64,000 nt of DNA from Coprinus comatus (taxonomy: Eukaryota; Basidiomycota; Agaricomycetes; Agaricales; Agaricaceae), in contig JAWPGT010000005.1 of the NCBI GenBank assembly GCA_034638255.1, positions 496,001 through 560,000 of the forward strand, in the 5' to 3' direction. Positions 22,844-34,086 of the stretch are shown one piece after another. Each line of letters opens with the position of its first letter. The stretch's first letter is position 1. The translations under genes were made by a program, and so were the position numbers. The notes beneath the pieces are model-generated. The model saw nothing but the letters and a program-made list of their open reading frames with translations. It was not told where the DNA came from and searched no databases.

Positions 22844-24709
22844 TTATTCATTTATTCCTGCCGTCGCAAGTCCTACTTGGATTTTGTCAATCAGCGCTCG
22901 TTTCATGAACTGCTCTTCAGCTAGAGCCCGTGTAGCCTGGGTCGATGAAAGTGAATGCGTAAGTATATGTTATTTCCGTGTCTCCTTTGTCAAACAATGG
23001 AATAATAGGGAGGAACAGGGTAGTCCAGACATTGTTGAGAGGAATGGCAAAACTTACCCTAATAAATTTTTCTAGATCAATTCGACCCGTGTTCAGAGCT
23101 CTGTGAAGGTGGTATATAGTATCCTCAATTGCATTATCTTCTGCCACGAGATTGACTAGTCTGACAAAGGTCCAGTTAGTGTTATCCTTTAAAGAGCCAG
23201 ATAGAATGCTTACTGGTCATGTACGATACTCGTAGCACAAACCAACTCATCAACTTCTGGCTCACCTTTACGCCGCAGCTCGGCGATATTAGACTCTGCT
23301 TGTTCGACAGTACGTCGTGTCCTGTCGGATACGTTACGACAGACATCTCTTACTGCCTCAAGACGGGCCATCTCATCACGTATAGCTGGTTCCCCGGCTA
23401 GCAAGTCAGTTTGATGTGCACGAAGCCGCTCCGCATCAAGAGCCATCGCATGACTGAGGGAGTTCAGCTCTGACGTCAGTCTTTCCTGGACTTGCGCATG
23501 AAAGCGCAATATTTCTGGGTTTGGTGGTCTCGGAGGAGCGGGAGACGTGTCATGTATTGAGCCGAGCTCAGGCTCTCCGTCAATGAAATTTGGAGGCGGA
23601 ACGGAAGGTAGAACAAGCCGAGATGAAGGCGGTGTACAATACTGGGGCTGTGCTAGAACCGGGAATTGTGGATGAGGTGGCAGAGGTGGAGGAGGCGGCG
23701 GTTGCGGACTCTGAGCTGCCGATAGGGAAGGTAGGGTGCTAGATCGTGGATGTACAGGTAGAGGTGCAGCAAAAACAGTATGGGAAGAGTTGTGGGTGGA
23801 AGGAATGGGCGAGAATGTTGTAGAAGTAGAATCACCCTGCGGTGCGTATGTGAGTCCATTAGACGTATTAGTTCGGATCACATGTGGTGCTGAATGGAAT
23901 GGGTGGGGAGGTAAAGGGGGAGGAGGGGGAGGAGGTGGATGAAGGACTACGGTAGGCGTAGACTAGATGCAATACAAGTTAAGCAAAAGTTCAGTGAGAC
24001 AATAAAGATATAATTACAGTGCTGTGAGGAACTTGAGAATGGGGACTGGATATTGAAGATGAGGGGGTATGAGTTGGGGTAGAAAACGCATGACCTGGCT
24101 TTGGTGGTAGGGGTGGGCGCTGAGGTGGGGTACGAGACGATGGACCAGGGGCAGGCGAAGGACTTGACCTTGGTTTGGCATAGAGCGGGGGTTCACGAGA
24201 AAACTGATCCTGCATTACCTCGAGCAAGGCAGAAAGGTTGCATCCCTGGACATGACGTCAGTATAGTTCATTAGCATGTCGGACCGGAATACCTCGCTCT
24301 TCCGTTCCCAGTTCTGCGTATATTCGAGATTACAACGTCCACTGACGTCAATATGTCTCCCAGCCTTGACGAGAAGATCAGCAGATGGGACAACGTAGAC
24401 AATGGGAGGATGTCGGGGATAATCACGAGTTATCCAGACGGCGATAGGAATATTGTACGACACAGTCCGATAGACAATAGGTAACAGACCATGGACACAT
24501 AGGAGCAAATGTGACCGGCCATCGTCAAAGACTAGATTTCGTGGTCAGCAAGACGGAGAGAACGAGTAGGGAATTGAGGTACTGTATACGTCTAGTTTCG
24601 GGTGAAGGACTGGGAAGCGTGCAAGAGCAGCATCTATGTCCGAATAAACACGGTCAGAAGCTGTGTACGAGGCAGCCTTGTCGCGCAACCATTGCTGAGT
24701 GAGGGACAT
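22844..24709 (-). CDS. ESCRT-I subunit Vps23/TSG101
   Basis: Sorts ubiquitinated cargo into multivesicular bodies. The start at 24709 gives MSLTQQWLRDKAASYTASDR, then an exon with FDDGRSHLLLCVHGLLPIVY, VSYNIPIAVWITRDYPRHPP and IVYVVPSADLLVKAGRHIDV, a UEV (catalytically inactive E2-like) domain. A long proline-rich middle (PPQRPPLPPKPG, PQPPPPPPLPPHPQ) could bind SH3/WW partners. A coiled coil follows (FHAQVQERLTSELNSLSHAM, then ARLEAVRDVCRNVSDRTRRT). The end is a steadiness box: AEDNAIEDTIYHLHRALNTG, LEKFI and, after an intron, ARALAEEQFMKRALIDKIQ. The stop is at 22844; about 500 residues, normal for the family. Five or so introns. The UEV and steadiness box together make the call firm. Confidence 0.92.
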
Positions 24710-25428
24710 ATGGGCGATAATCTATTACTGCTCATTATCCTGCTAATCCATCGTGACACTCGTGACATCGTGACTGTGCCCGGGTGGGAAGTAGACCCAG
24801 GGGCAGGTTCCCACAGACACCCCATTTGGGGCGATCCAGTTCCTTGGGTCGGACTTGCCAAATACAGGGAAAGGATCTGGGGTCGCCGATCTGCGCGGAG
24901 GCCGTGCGATTGTGGCCGGCTGGCAATGCTGGGCCGGCGATGACGCTTGGCCTGGCCTAGGACAATGCCCAGCGCCGTCTCGCCCGGCGCCGGTGCTTCA
25001 GTCGGTCTTCGGTCCCCCCCCCGTCACCTCAGTATGGTATGTTCAAAGACTGCCCCCCTTTCGATAACTCTTGGACCTCTACGTCCCCTGTTCGTGCGTG
25101 GTTGCAGAAAAAGCCTATGTCTGAGGCTCATTAACAGTGCACACACCCTTGTTTGAGGTGCTACTAGGCTGCTGTAGGACCTGCGGCGAGGTTGGCCCTG
25201 CAGAGAGGCCCGATGGGATCTGGAGTAATATGCTTATTGGGGTTGTTGGGCCTATCTCCAATGTAGTGGTTCCCAACTGCCCGATTGGTCGCCTGCATCT
25301 CGGATCTTGGTGTTCGCTCAGATGGTTTCCTGTCCAGGCCAGATTCCAAATCCACCAGCAAAATAGTTCCGGAATGCAAGGTATATAACTCTCCTCTGTC
25401 CGCTCGCCCGTCTGTTACACCTACCCCC
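24710..25428. promoter_or_regulatory. Divergent promoter of Vps23 and TEA-factor genes, with GC-rich island and TCGTGAC repeats
   Basis: A 719-bp spacer. Three TCGTGAC copies sit at 24751-24757, 24760-24766 and 24768-24774. The stretch 24895-25010 is markedly GC-rich compared with flanking DNA. A TATA-like gtatataac starts at 25381, about 48 bp before the TEA-factor ATG, followed by a CT-rich leader. Confidence 0.5.
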
Positions 25429-27175
25429 ATGTCCTTCCTCGCACATCCACCCTCCACACAAGATTCCCGCTCGTCAAAGTCCCTCACTCCTCAGCGCAAG
25501 CACCGTAAGCTCCTCAAGGATGGCAGTGGTGCTGAGGTTTGGCCGGAATCAATAGAAAAAATATTTGTTCAAGGTATATTATCTTTCTTTTCCTATCGCT
25601 TTCAAGCCTCATTCATATCCTTGTTTTTCCTTAGGTCTCCGCGAGTATTGGAACTCGCCATACGCCACATACCCTCAATCCCGCGGTAGGAGCCGGTGGC
25701 GAAACCAGTTTCTGGTGGAATACCTTCAGAAGCACAATATCCTACGGTCAAAGAAGCAGGTTGCAAGCCATATCCAAGTATTGCGTAATATGTGGAAGGG
25801 AGAGCCAGGTAAAGCTCACACTTATCTTACTCCCTAAATGACGACACTCAATATATCCACTTTTTAATAGAATATCAGCTTGTTGCCGGTGGTGAAGAGT
25901 TGGCTGAGGCTAGTCCACCTGCGGGTTCAAATATTAAGCTTGAAGACCAGCCATGGGCTAATACGGCTGGCCTCCTATCCCTCGAATTTGACGACAACGA
26001 TGGTTATTCATCAAATTCTGCTTCGCCAGACTTTTCGCCTCCTGATTTTCAGACTCAATTTCTTCTTCCTTCACCGGATCATCCTCCCTCTCGCCAACTC
26101 GAGCTACCTTTGATTCCTCATCAGGGCATGGTAGCAGCCGCGACCTCTTATAATTCTACTTCAATACCAAGCTCCACAAACGATTACTCGACATTTGGTG
26201 GGGCCTATGAAAGATACGGAAATATTACTCTCGCTCGTGGAACTTCGATCGAGGGTAGTTCATACCCCAAATCACGACACTATTCCAATCGCATATGTGC
26301 TCTACGGTTGACTGCAGATGGAATGTCTCCATTTACCATTCGGACCGATGCTCTCGTTGCCTCCAACGTGCCGTATGAACCGCTCCAACTCAAGGTTCGT
26401 CTCAGCATCCCCACCGTGAATGTCATGAATCGCCCTCCAGCATTATGTGGTTTTCTTGCTGGTCTCTCTCTGTCTCACATTTGGACCTCAAGCAAATGCA
26501 TTACGAAGACCATTGTCGACAATACTACCATCTCAGAAGACGTTGGTGAACTACAAGTGTCTGATATATCTTCGGATACGGTGAATGCAATCGTTCCGGA
26601 TTCCCATCTAACTCGTTGTCTATGGCTTGATCACCGTGAGTGAAACCACTCTAATTTTTGGATATTAAACTGAAGCCTTTATCTACGTTTCAGACAGTCA
26701 CACGACCATCACTCAAGAATTTATAATTGACAATGTGTCATTATTGTTTGTGATTTACGAGTTAGAGAGGACAAGTGGGAATCCAATGCCCTCAGCCCAA
26801 TTCACCGGCTTTCTTAAGTATCCTTCTCGCCGCAGTAACGGGACATCACCATCGCCGTCCGGGCAATCCTCCTCAACTGGACATGGAAGTAACTTTACCA
26901 GTGGTCGGTACTTCTCCACTCCGACAGGCAGTACGTCGATGTCCGCGTCATCGTGTGGATTCAGCACCGTCCTTATTCCACCCTCCCATCACCACCTCCA
27001 TCAATCTGGCTCGATTGCTCAATCTGCGCAAGCGTCTATATATGGGAGTGGTGCAAGCGGTCTGAGTATGTACTCACCTACGCACTCACAATATTCAAGA
27101 CATTCAAATCAGACACTTGCGAATGCTTTGACACCTCCGCTCGGATATCCAATGGCCACGTCTTTGTCATCCTAA
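25429..27175 (+). CDS. TEA/ATTS-domain transcription factor (AbaA/Tec1/TEAD family)
   Basis: Sequence-specific DNA-binding regulator; ascomycete relatives AbaA and Tec1 control conidiation and filamentous growth. Four exons: 25429-25573, 25635-25808, 25871-26635 and 26694-27175, giving 521 codons in one frame. The TEA domain lies at residues about 30-105: KLLKDGSGAEVWPESIEKIF, LREYWNSPYATYPQ, RSRWRNQFLVEYLQKHN and RSKKQVASHIQVLRNMWKGE. The last of these is the DNA-recognition helix region. The middle third (LRLTADGMSPFTIRTDALVA, with a folded-looking PYEPLQLKVRLSIPTVNV) may be a conserved co-factor or transactivation module. The C-terminal part is Ser/Gly/His-rich and disordered. The start is the first ATG after the TATA-like box. 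The domain is unmistakable; target genes are unknown. Confidence 0.95.
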
Positions 27176-28105
27176 ACTACAACAATGGGTATAGAAGTAA
27201 TCTGAGTCACTATGCGGAAGCCAAGAAGGGAAATATACCTGAAACTGATGGATGGTTACCTGGGGTGCTTCTTTCCAATTTGGGCACTGTGAGCCTCGTG
27301 ATATCAATCCTGGGATAACCCAGTTTGCTCCCTCACACTCCACCACTGTCTTTTGATACATCTTCTAAGGGATGGGATGTGGCATAGACTAAGTGGCAGC
27401 TCGTTAAAAAAAATCATTGGCCGCTGAACAATTGGTTAACGGCGACATTGAACGCCACTAGCGGTGCCACATCCCTTTACCACCTATGTGTCACTTTTCA
27501 GCCGTCTTCACTTCTATTTCCTATGGATTTCGTCCGGTTTCACTGACCTCCTTTTTTCTTTCCCCAAACTATCTAACACTATTCATAATGCTATCCCCCA
27601 TCTCAGTATACGCACATCCTATTATTATCGAACACATTTCGTCCACTGTTATCCCAATCACATTTAGTAGCCCTTCCCCATCTATTATATCGTTTGTTCC
27701 ATTATTGTCGTTTGTTACTAGTGTTTATTGTATCTCTCTGTCCTTGTTACTATTTACTCGAAGGTGGCACTTCACTTTTCGTGCATTATTGATATGGTGT
27801 ATTTTATTCTTTCTAATTTATTCGGTTACTTCAGGACATCACCCAACTTTTTTTTTAATTAGCTCCTACTCATCAATTAAATTAAAACTCGCCGGTTTAT
27901 GATCGTATGCTCCTGTAGGTTCCTCCCCAGCAAGTTTTCGTTGTCAAGTGACAAGTATTCAAACAAAATCAGATTTATCTCCTTCCAGACAGTTTTTGAT
28001 ATATATCTGACATAAATAAACAGGGCGAGGGTAAGTCCCTGGGGCCTTAGGTACCAGATCACGGAGAGTCAAAAAACCTAAAATATCTCTTCCCTAACAA
28101 ACCTC
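27176..28105. other. Convergent intergenic region, T-rich
   Basis: 930 bp between the 3' ends of the TEA-factor and Noc3 genes. The part 27480-27900 is strongly T/C-biased on the + strand and gives two long but low-complexity open frames rich in Ser, Phe, Ile and Leu. I regard these as composition artefacts. No gene is supported. Confidence 0.5.
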
Positions 28106-31058
28106 TCATGAGGTTGTGGAGTCAAAATTGAGCAATCTCTGTGCTGCCCCACGTACACCGGGGTCAATATGTTTTGTTGCTAAAATCTGGAGTTCCCAAA
28201 AGGCAGTACCAAATGGATGGCATAACTGGGGATCATCAACGTCGGGACGATAGATACCATCGAATATACGGTCCTCGGTTGATAAAAGACCCTCTAACTT
28301 GGGATTTTTAACCATCAGGCTATAAACAAGGTCGAGGGCACGCTGCGCTGATGACGGAGGCCAGTAAAGAGAGGCTGTTATCAAACGCTTTGCGAAAGCT
28401 GCGGAACGCCAGGGAGGTGCTGTCGGTCCACCGCCAGCTTTTGGTGAGAAAACGGTGTTGAGAGCCCGGAAGAGTTGTTCGGAGGTAGTTGGTATGTTTG
28501 ATATTTGTTTCGAGATATTTGATTCGGCGCTCCCCAGGAGACTGCTTGTGGACTGATCCTTTGCCTCGATATCATTGACCAATGTTAAGGGTAGTATCAT
28601 AGCGTATAGCTGGTTGACAAAATCACTAAGATCAATGTTCAGTGCTTCACCTGGTAACAGATGTAGTCAACAATAGTCAATGGATCCATCAATTAGATGG
28701 CAGCAGATAACAGAAATTTGATTAGCAGGAGGAAAGTCCGTCAGTTGATGGACTATATTTTGTTGAAATATCTCACCTTGACCGGTGAGAAGATCAAATG
28801 CCGTGGTTATGCACTGGAGGCGAAGCTTGACGCTCTTAGAATGGATTGATTCCATGGTTGCATTGGCATCGGTAAACTCATCATTGTCCAACGAAATGAG
28901 GTTCTTCAAAACTTTTAGAAGATCCCGGAAAAAGTCAATATTGACAAGATGGGCGTATTTTGAAATGCCTGTCAGTGCAGCAGGCAACAGTGAGGTCGGT
29001 CGAGGGTTTTTGAGGATTCGGAAATACAAAGCAAACAGCAGCTTAAGCGTCTCGGTTTGCTGTTGAATCCATCACAATCAATGTGATATTATGGGAAAGC
29101 AAAAATAAAACGCATCAAAATTTTTTTGATTACTTACTGTTGCTGCTCGTTCTTCTTTGTCAACCTCGGCTTCGGCTTCCCGCATCTCTTTGTCTATTTC
29201 TTTCTTCTCCTTGAGAAATTTCTTTCCCTTCTTGCTGATATGAGGTTGATCGGATTTCTTTCCCTTCCGGCGTTGACCTTTTTTCTGACTGTCCTCTTTG
29301 TCAGCTCTTGTGTCCGATGCTCTTGTACCGAGCTCGGACCGAAGCCGAAGGTGTAACAGGCAAGACAGGGCATTGACATGCACTGCAAATCGGCTTTCTT
29401 TGATCATCCGATTGAGCGTCCGAACAATCTCTAGTGAGGGAAAACCAGTTAAATCCGCCCGAAAGACTTTAATTATGGTATTAATGCAAAGTTCGGAAGA
29501 CTTTTGGATCAAGTAGATCAATAAAATATGTATTAGTTCGGTGTACCATGCGAGCCTTCCGAAACAGGACACGAACCTTGTCCCAACTCTTTTTGCTTAA
29601 TCTGGCCACAACGCATGATATAAGATTGACACTGAAGTTGAAGTGAGTAACTTCTGCCAGTAATGTACACATGCAGGACAAAGCAACATCGGCGAGTTCG
29701 GTGCGCTCTGGATATAGTTTCAGTTTGCAAGCGTGTGCTAGATCCACGGACATAATATACCTTTGATTTCAGCTTCAAGAGAGCGTAAATAGGATTGGTA
29801 TACTGAAACGAGGTTTTGCTCCCATTCACGAGTCCGAGCGACCATGGAGCTAACCTTCTCGGCTTTCTCCGCGTCAGTTAGCGAACGTATTCGATAACCA
29901 GGAATAATATCTTTAAAGACTGCTAGTTGGGATAGGAACGTGAGTTTGCGAATGATGGGGTGATTAGAGACTGGGTTAGGTCGACTCGGCGTTATCACTT
30001 CTCGCAAGGAGAATGTATGTAGACGCCGCAGAAGGCCAAGCTATACAATCATCATCAATAACCTATACAATATACTGTCACTGAAATAAATTCCTCGTAC
30101 ATTGTTCTCTGGTTCTGCCAGAATAGCTTGACAAATATTTGCAATTTGTTCTTTAGCGGCTTCAACACGGTGTCTTCTTGAACCATTTCCTATCACATCT
30201 GCAACAGCGGTACGCCCAAATCGTGCTCCAGTTGCAACGTCTTCGACTCGGTACTCAGGTTGCTGAGGCTGGAGTTCTTCCTCACTCTCTTCGCCCGAAG
30301 AGTAATCGGAATCAGACAACACAAGAACTTTTTCACTCTTCTGTATAGTACCGTCCGCCAGTTTTGTTGGTAGACCTTTGATTTCCTTGTTGCGAAGGTT
30401 ATCCTGCTCATTCCATGAAGCTCGACGCTTGCGGGGTATTTGTTCATAAGGCATCTCCGCGTCAGAGTCGGAGCCAACTGCTTGCGAATGGACCTCATCC
30501 ACTGACGATGACATATCTTCTATATCTTCGTCTTCACTTTCCTCCGAGGCCACAGGTACTCTGTCAGATTCTTCATCATCGCTTGAGCCGCTGGAGTCCA
30601 TGGAAGGAAGGTCTTGTCGTTTTCGTTGTACTCGGACCGGTTTGTTCAACAAGTGCAAGCGTTCTGTTTCCTTCTTGCTCCTGAGTAAAGTTGTTGTGAG
30701 AACAAAGTGACCCATGTGGGAGATGAACAAACCTTGCGATGCCCTTCTGGTCAAGATGCTTGAGGAATGATGCTTGTTGTAAGACTTCAACATCTTGATC
30801 GGAGAGTTCGACCTCGTCTTCATTGTCCGATTCAGCAGTGACAGGGATTGGGATGTATTTCCTGTCAAAAGCCTTTTCTTTTCCTTTATTTTTGTCGTTC
30901 GCTTGGCCATTCTTTTTTAATCCAACATTATTTTCCTTTGCATTGGCGACCCTACGCCTTTTTACCGGCGCCTGGAAAGGTAAATACAGTGTTAATGTAA
31001 GTAAGGAGATACTCACTACTGCCTTGGACTGGTGTGTGCGTTTGCCCTTGGTTGGCAT
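28106..31058 (-). CDS. Nucleolar complex-associated protein 3 (Noc3)
   Basis: Pre-60S ribosome export and maturation factor, also linked to replication initiation in yeast. The start at 31058 gives MPTKGKRTHQSKAV, then a basic, nucleolar-type region (APVKRRRVANAKEN). Acidic tracts follow (SSGSSDDEESDRV, SEESEDEDIEDMSSS). The CBF/Noc core includes AAKEQIANICQAILAEPENN, LGLLRRLHTFSLREV, then IIRKLTFLSQLAVFKDIIPG and YRIRSLTDAEKAEKVS, a diagnostic Noc3 stretch. Later come a lysine-rich coil near 29200 (KGKKSDQPHISKKGKKFLKE) and FWELQILATKHIDPGVRGAA near the end. Roughly 820 residues and eight or more introns. It shares only 59 bp with the Apc5 gene upstream. Confidence 0.92.
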
Positions 31059-31117
31059 AAGAAGAGATGAAGTAAAATCGGCACAGCCACCCAAAACACG
31101 GCCCATCACTTGCAGTT
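31059..31117. promoter_or_regulatory. 59-bp shared promoter of Noc3 and Apc5 genes
   Basis: The two ATGs face away from each other with 59 bp between them. There is no room for two separate core promoters, and both transcripts must have very short 5' UTRs or begin inside the opposite gene. Confidence 0.55.
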
Positions 31118-33981
31118 ATGATGGACGAGTCGCTCCCTCCGACAGAGCACGTTGTCAGGCCTCATCACATAGGACTACTCTCAATTCTCTCGCTTGCCTT
31201 CAAGGATGGAGATGTCAAGGATCTACCGTCGCCCTTTACACTCCATCTCTATCGAGTCCTCCTCAATGAGATATCAGAGGTACTTGACGTGAAGCTACTC
31301 TAGATTCGTAAATACATATGGTTTGAAATTAGGTCTGCCAACCCAAATCATATCATGAAGTTCTCCAAGACATTTCATCCGGCCCAAGAGCTGATCTAGA
31401 AGTTTGCAAAGCATTTCTCGCAAATCTACGTGTTATGGTGAGAACCGCAAAATAGAGACCACGCGCCAAACACAAGAGATCTAATTTTTCGCAGCCAGAG
31501 TCTATGAACTCCGCAGATAGGCTCACCGTATTTTTCTCCAGTATGTAGGGCATATGTATGTTTTATTTCTTAATCGTTGTTGATATATCTTCAAGGTATA
31601 CCCGCTCTCTTTGTGGAGAAGAACATGGATGTTAGTGTAACCGTCTCTCGTTCCCCGATGATATCATCTCTCATTAGTGGTCTTTAGGAACAGCCCATTT
31701 TTGTAGGCCCTAATTCTGCGTTACAAAGTGTTCGTCATTAACATATCTACAGCTACGCAGGTCTCTTTTCGGGTATTTCTGTCGACGTTGTTTCGTCAGC
31801 TTTATCAAACTATCTTTCTCGGGTGTCGTTAAGCTCCAGAAAGATTTTCGTGACTGGATCGAGGGGAATACTACGGCAGGCTATGATGTTATCAACAAGG
31901 AGCTCCTCACCAATGGTTAGGTTTATCTCTTGTTACTCTAGGGGAAATTATTCATTGCCCGCAGATACTGTGTTATTTAAAACACAGGCGGATAGGAAGG
32001 GTTGGGCTAAACCAGAGCCATTAAAGGCGTACGTATGCTTGTTAATTTTAACCTTTTATACTGTTAATAAAGCATCTCTAGTTATGAGAAAGGACTTGCG
32101 ATTGGTGATGATACCGTGGCCGTCGAGAACCTGCGGCGGTTCTTTGAGCAGCAATTTAACGACAATAACGACTCGTAAATATCGCCAACTTGATATACTT
32201 CATTCAACCACTCACATACATGCATCATCAGAGGTCTACGACAACATGCACTCCTCAATCTAGTCCGAATGCATTATATACGCAAAGAATTTGAGGCTGC
32301 TCGGAAGGTAGGCTGGATACCATTATCAACCTATATACCCAACTAACCTCGGCAATAGTTACTATCTGAAGCAGTCACAGTCTCCCGAACAAGTGGGGAC
32401 CGAATCACGCTCCAACATTGCATTAGGTAGGCATTTTCACTCTTCTTTCTATCGAAATAGTTATGGATTCTTTATAGCATGTTACATCGATTACCTCCAG
32501 AAACTCCAGGCCAAAAACCATCACTTAATGAGATACAACCTGACGTTCACCCTCTTGAGATATTCTTTGATGTGAATAAGTTGCTACACGAAGAACCAAT
32601 CGGTGTGGCATTCAACAAGTTAATGCAAGCAATAGGCGTTCAGGATCATTTCATCGATGTTCAGGAAATTCCTCCTCTAGAGGAAGAGATGTGGACACAA
32701 CATGCCATTCAGTCTATTATTTGGAGAACCGCAGGTATGTTCAGTGTAAAAAATATGTTATGTTTCTTGATGCAAACGAGCGTTTTATCAGGTTGTGACA
32801 AGCTAGCTACAATAGAAGAAAACCTCATAATGGCCTTCCTACCACTTGGTACTTCGGACGAAACTCGATTGGCGATCGTTATCAACAGAGCAAATCAGGT
32901 TAGTCTATAAATACGGCGTCATATCTTGATTGTTGAGCATGCGTATCATGCAGAACGCTCGTATGGGTCTCTATGATCAGAGCATAAGGAACCTTCTGGA
33001 CCCATCAACCTGGAGTGGCCTAACAATGGATGCATATGCAACATGGGCCCTTGCAGTCTGGAGCGTTCTTGCTTTACGTGCAACCAGAAGGTGGGTTGTT
33101 GTACTGAGTGTGGATATTGCCATTGATAGATTCACAGAGGTCAAAAGCGCATATACGAAGAGGTGCTTATACCCCGGCGGCCACTTGGCCCCTTTAATCC
33201 CAAATTCTTCGACCTGGATTCCAAAGGTCCGCCAAGGTCGTCAATACAAGAAGCAATGGGTGAGGTGTTGCGGCTTAGAGTAAGACTGAAACTTTCATTT
33301 TGATAATGCCCATCGACCTGATAATTATACATATAGAAACATCAGCAGGCCTCTACAGCGATGGAACATCTATTGAAAGCATTATGGAACTCTGAATTCT
33401 TAATGAGGCTTCACGAATACCGAACCGCAAGCATCTTGCTCGCAGATGTTGGGTTGGAGTTTGGAATGTCACAAAGAAGTCGTGCTATGGTTGAAGATAT
33501 CATGCCTCAGGTGGGTACAGTTTCACTACATCGACATAAGTAGCCTACATATAACCACTTTATATAGATCTTTTGTGGAAAAGATCCGGAGCAACGTGCA
33601 TATGCCTCTTTTACTCTCGCAAGAGGTATCATTGGTACTGGAGAATTGAATGGTGAGATAATATTATTATGCTTTCTTAACATCTACCTTTTAACTTGGT
33701 TATACATAGCTGAATCCCTGCGAGAAGCTTTGGTATATCTTAATGTTGCTGAAAAGGATTTTGAATGCCTAGACATCTGGAGTTCTACACAAGACGTCCA
33801 GTACCTCATATCGGTTGTATACCATAATTTGAACATGATCGAGGAACGAGACGCTGCGGCTCGACGACACAAAGCAACAGTAGAAAAATCGGAAAAACAT
33901 GCAGTGATTGTTGCTGATGAAGATGTCGAATCTATTCTCAATCTAACTGAACGGATAGGAGTTGCGCTATCAAGTAGGTAG
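31118..33981 (+). CDS. Anaphase-promoting complex subunit 5 (Apc5)
   Basis: Scaffold TPR subunit of the APC/C ubiquitin ligase. The start at 31118 gives MMDESLPPTEHVVRPHHIGL, then LSILSLAFKDGDVKDLPSPF. Across several introns follow DVINKELLTND, EKGLAIGDDTVAVENLRRFF and QHALLNLVRMHYIRKEFEAA, then RKLLSEAVTVSRTSGDRITL and QHCMLHRLPPE. The HYIRKEFEAA-RKLLSEAV-RTSGD string is the Apc5 TPR signature. The C-terminal TPR part includes AESLREALVYLNVAEKDFEC and ERDAAARRHKATVE. About 12 short introns and 700-780 residues. The second ATG (one codon later) is an equally good start. Confidence 0.88.
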
Positions 33982-34086
33982 TGGTAATTTCTAGGAAAAC
34001 ACTAATACATTGTCCTTGTCATTTACTGCATATATGTACATATCCTTTATATGCATTCGTCATTATATTATGGCATTCGTACAAGG

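Noticed and set aside
27464..27902. Two overlapping hydrophobic frames suggesting a small membrane protein
   Set aside because: The region is strongly T/C-biased, which by itself produces Ser/Phe/Ile/Leu-rich frames; no start context or splice support.
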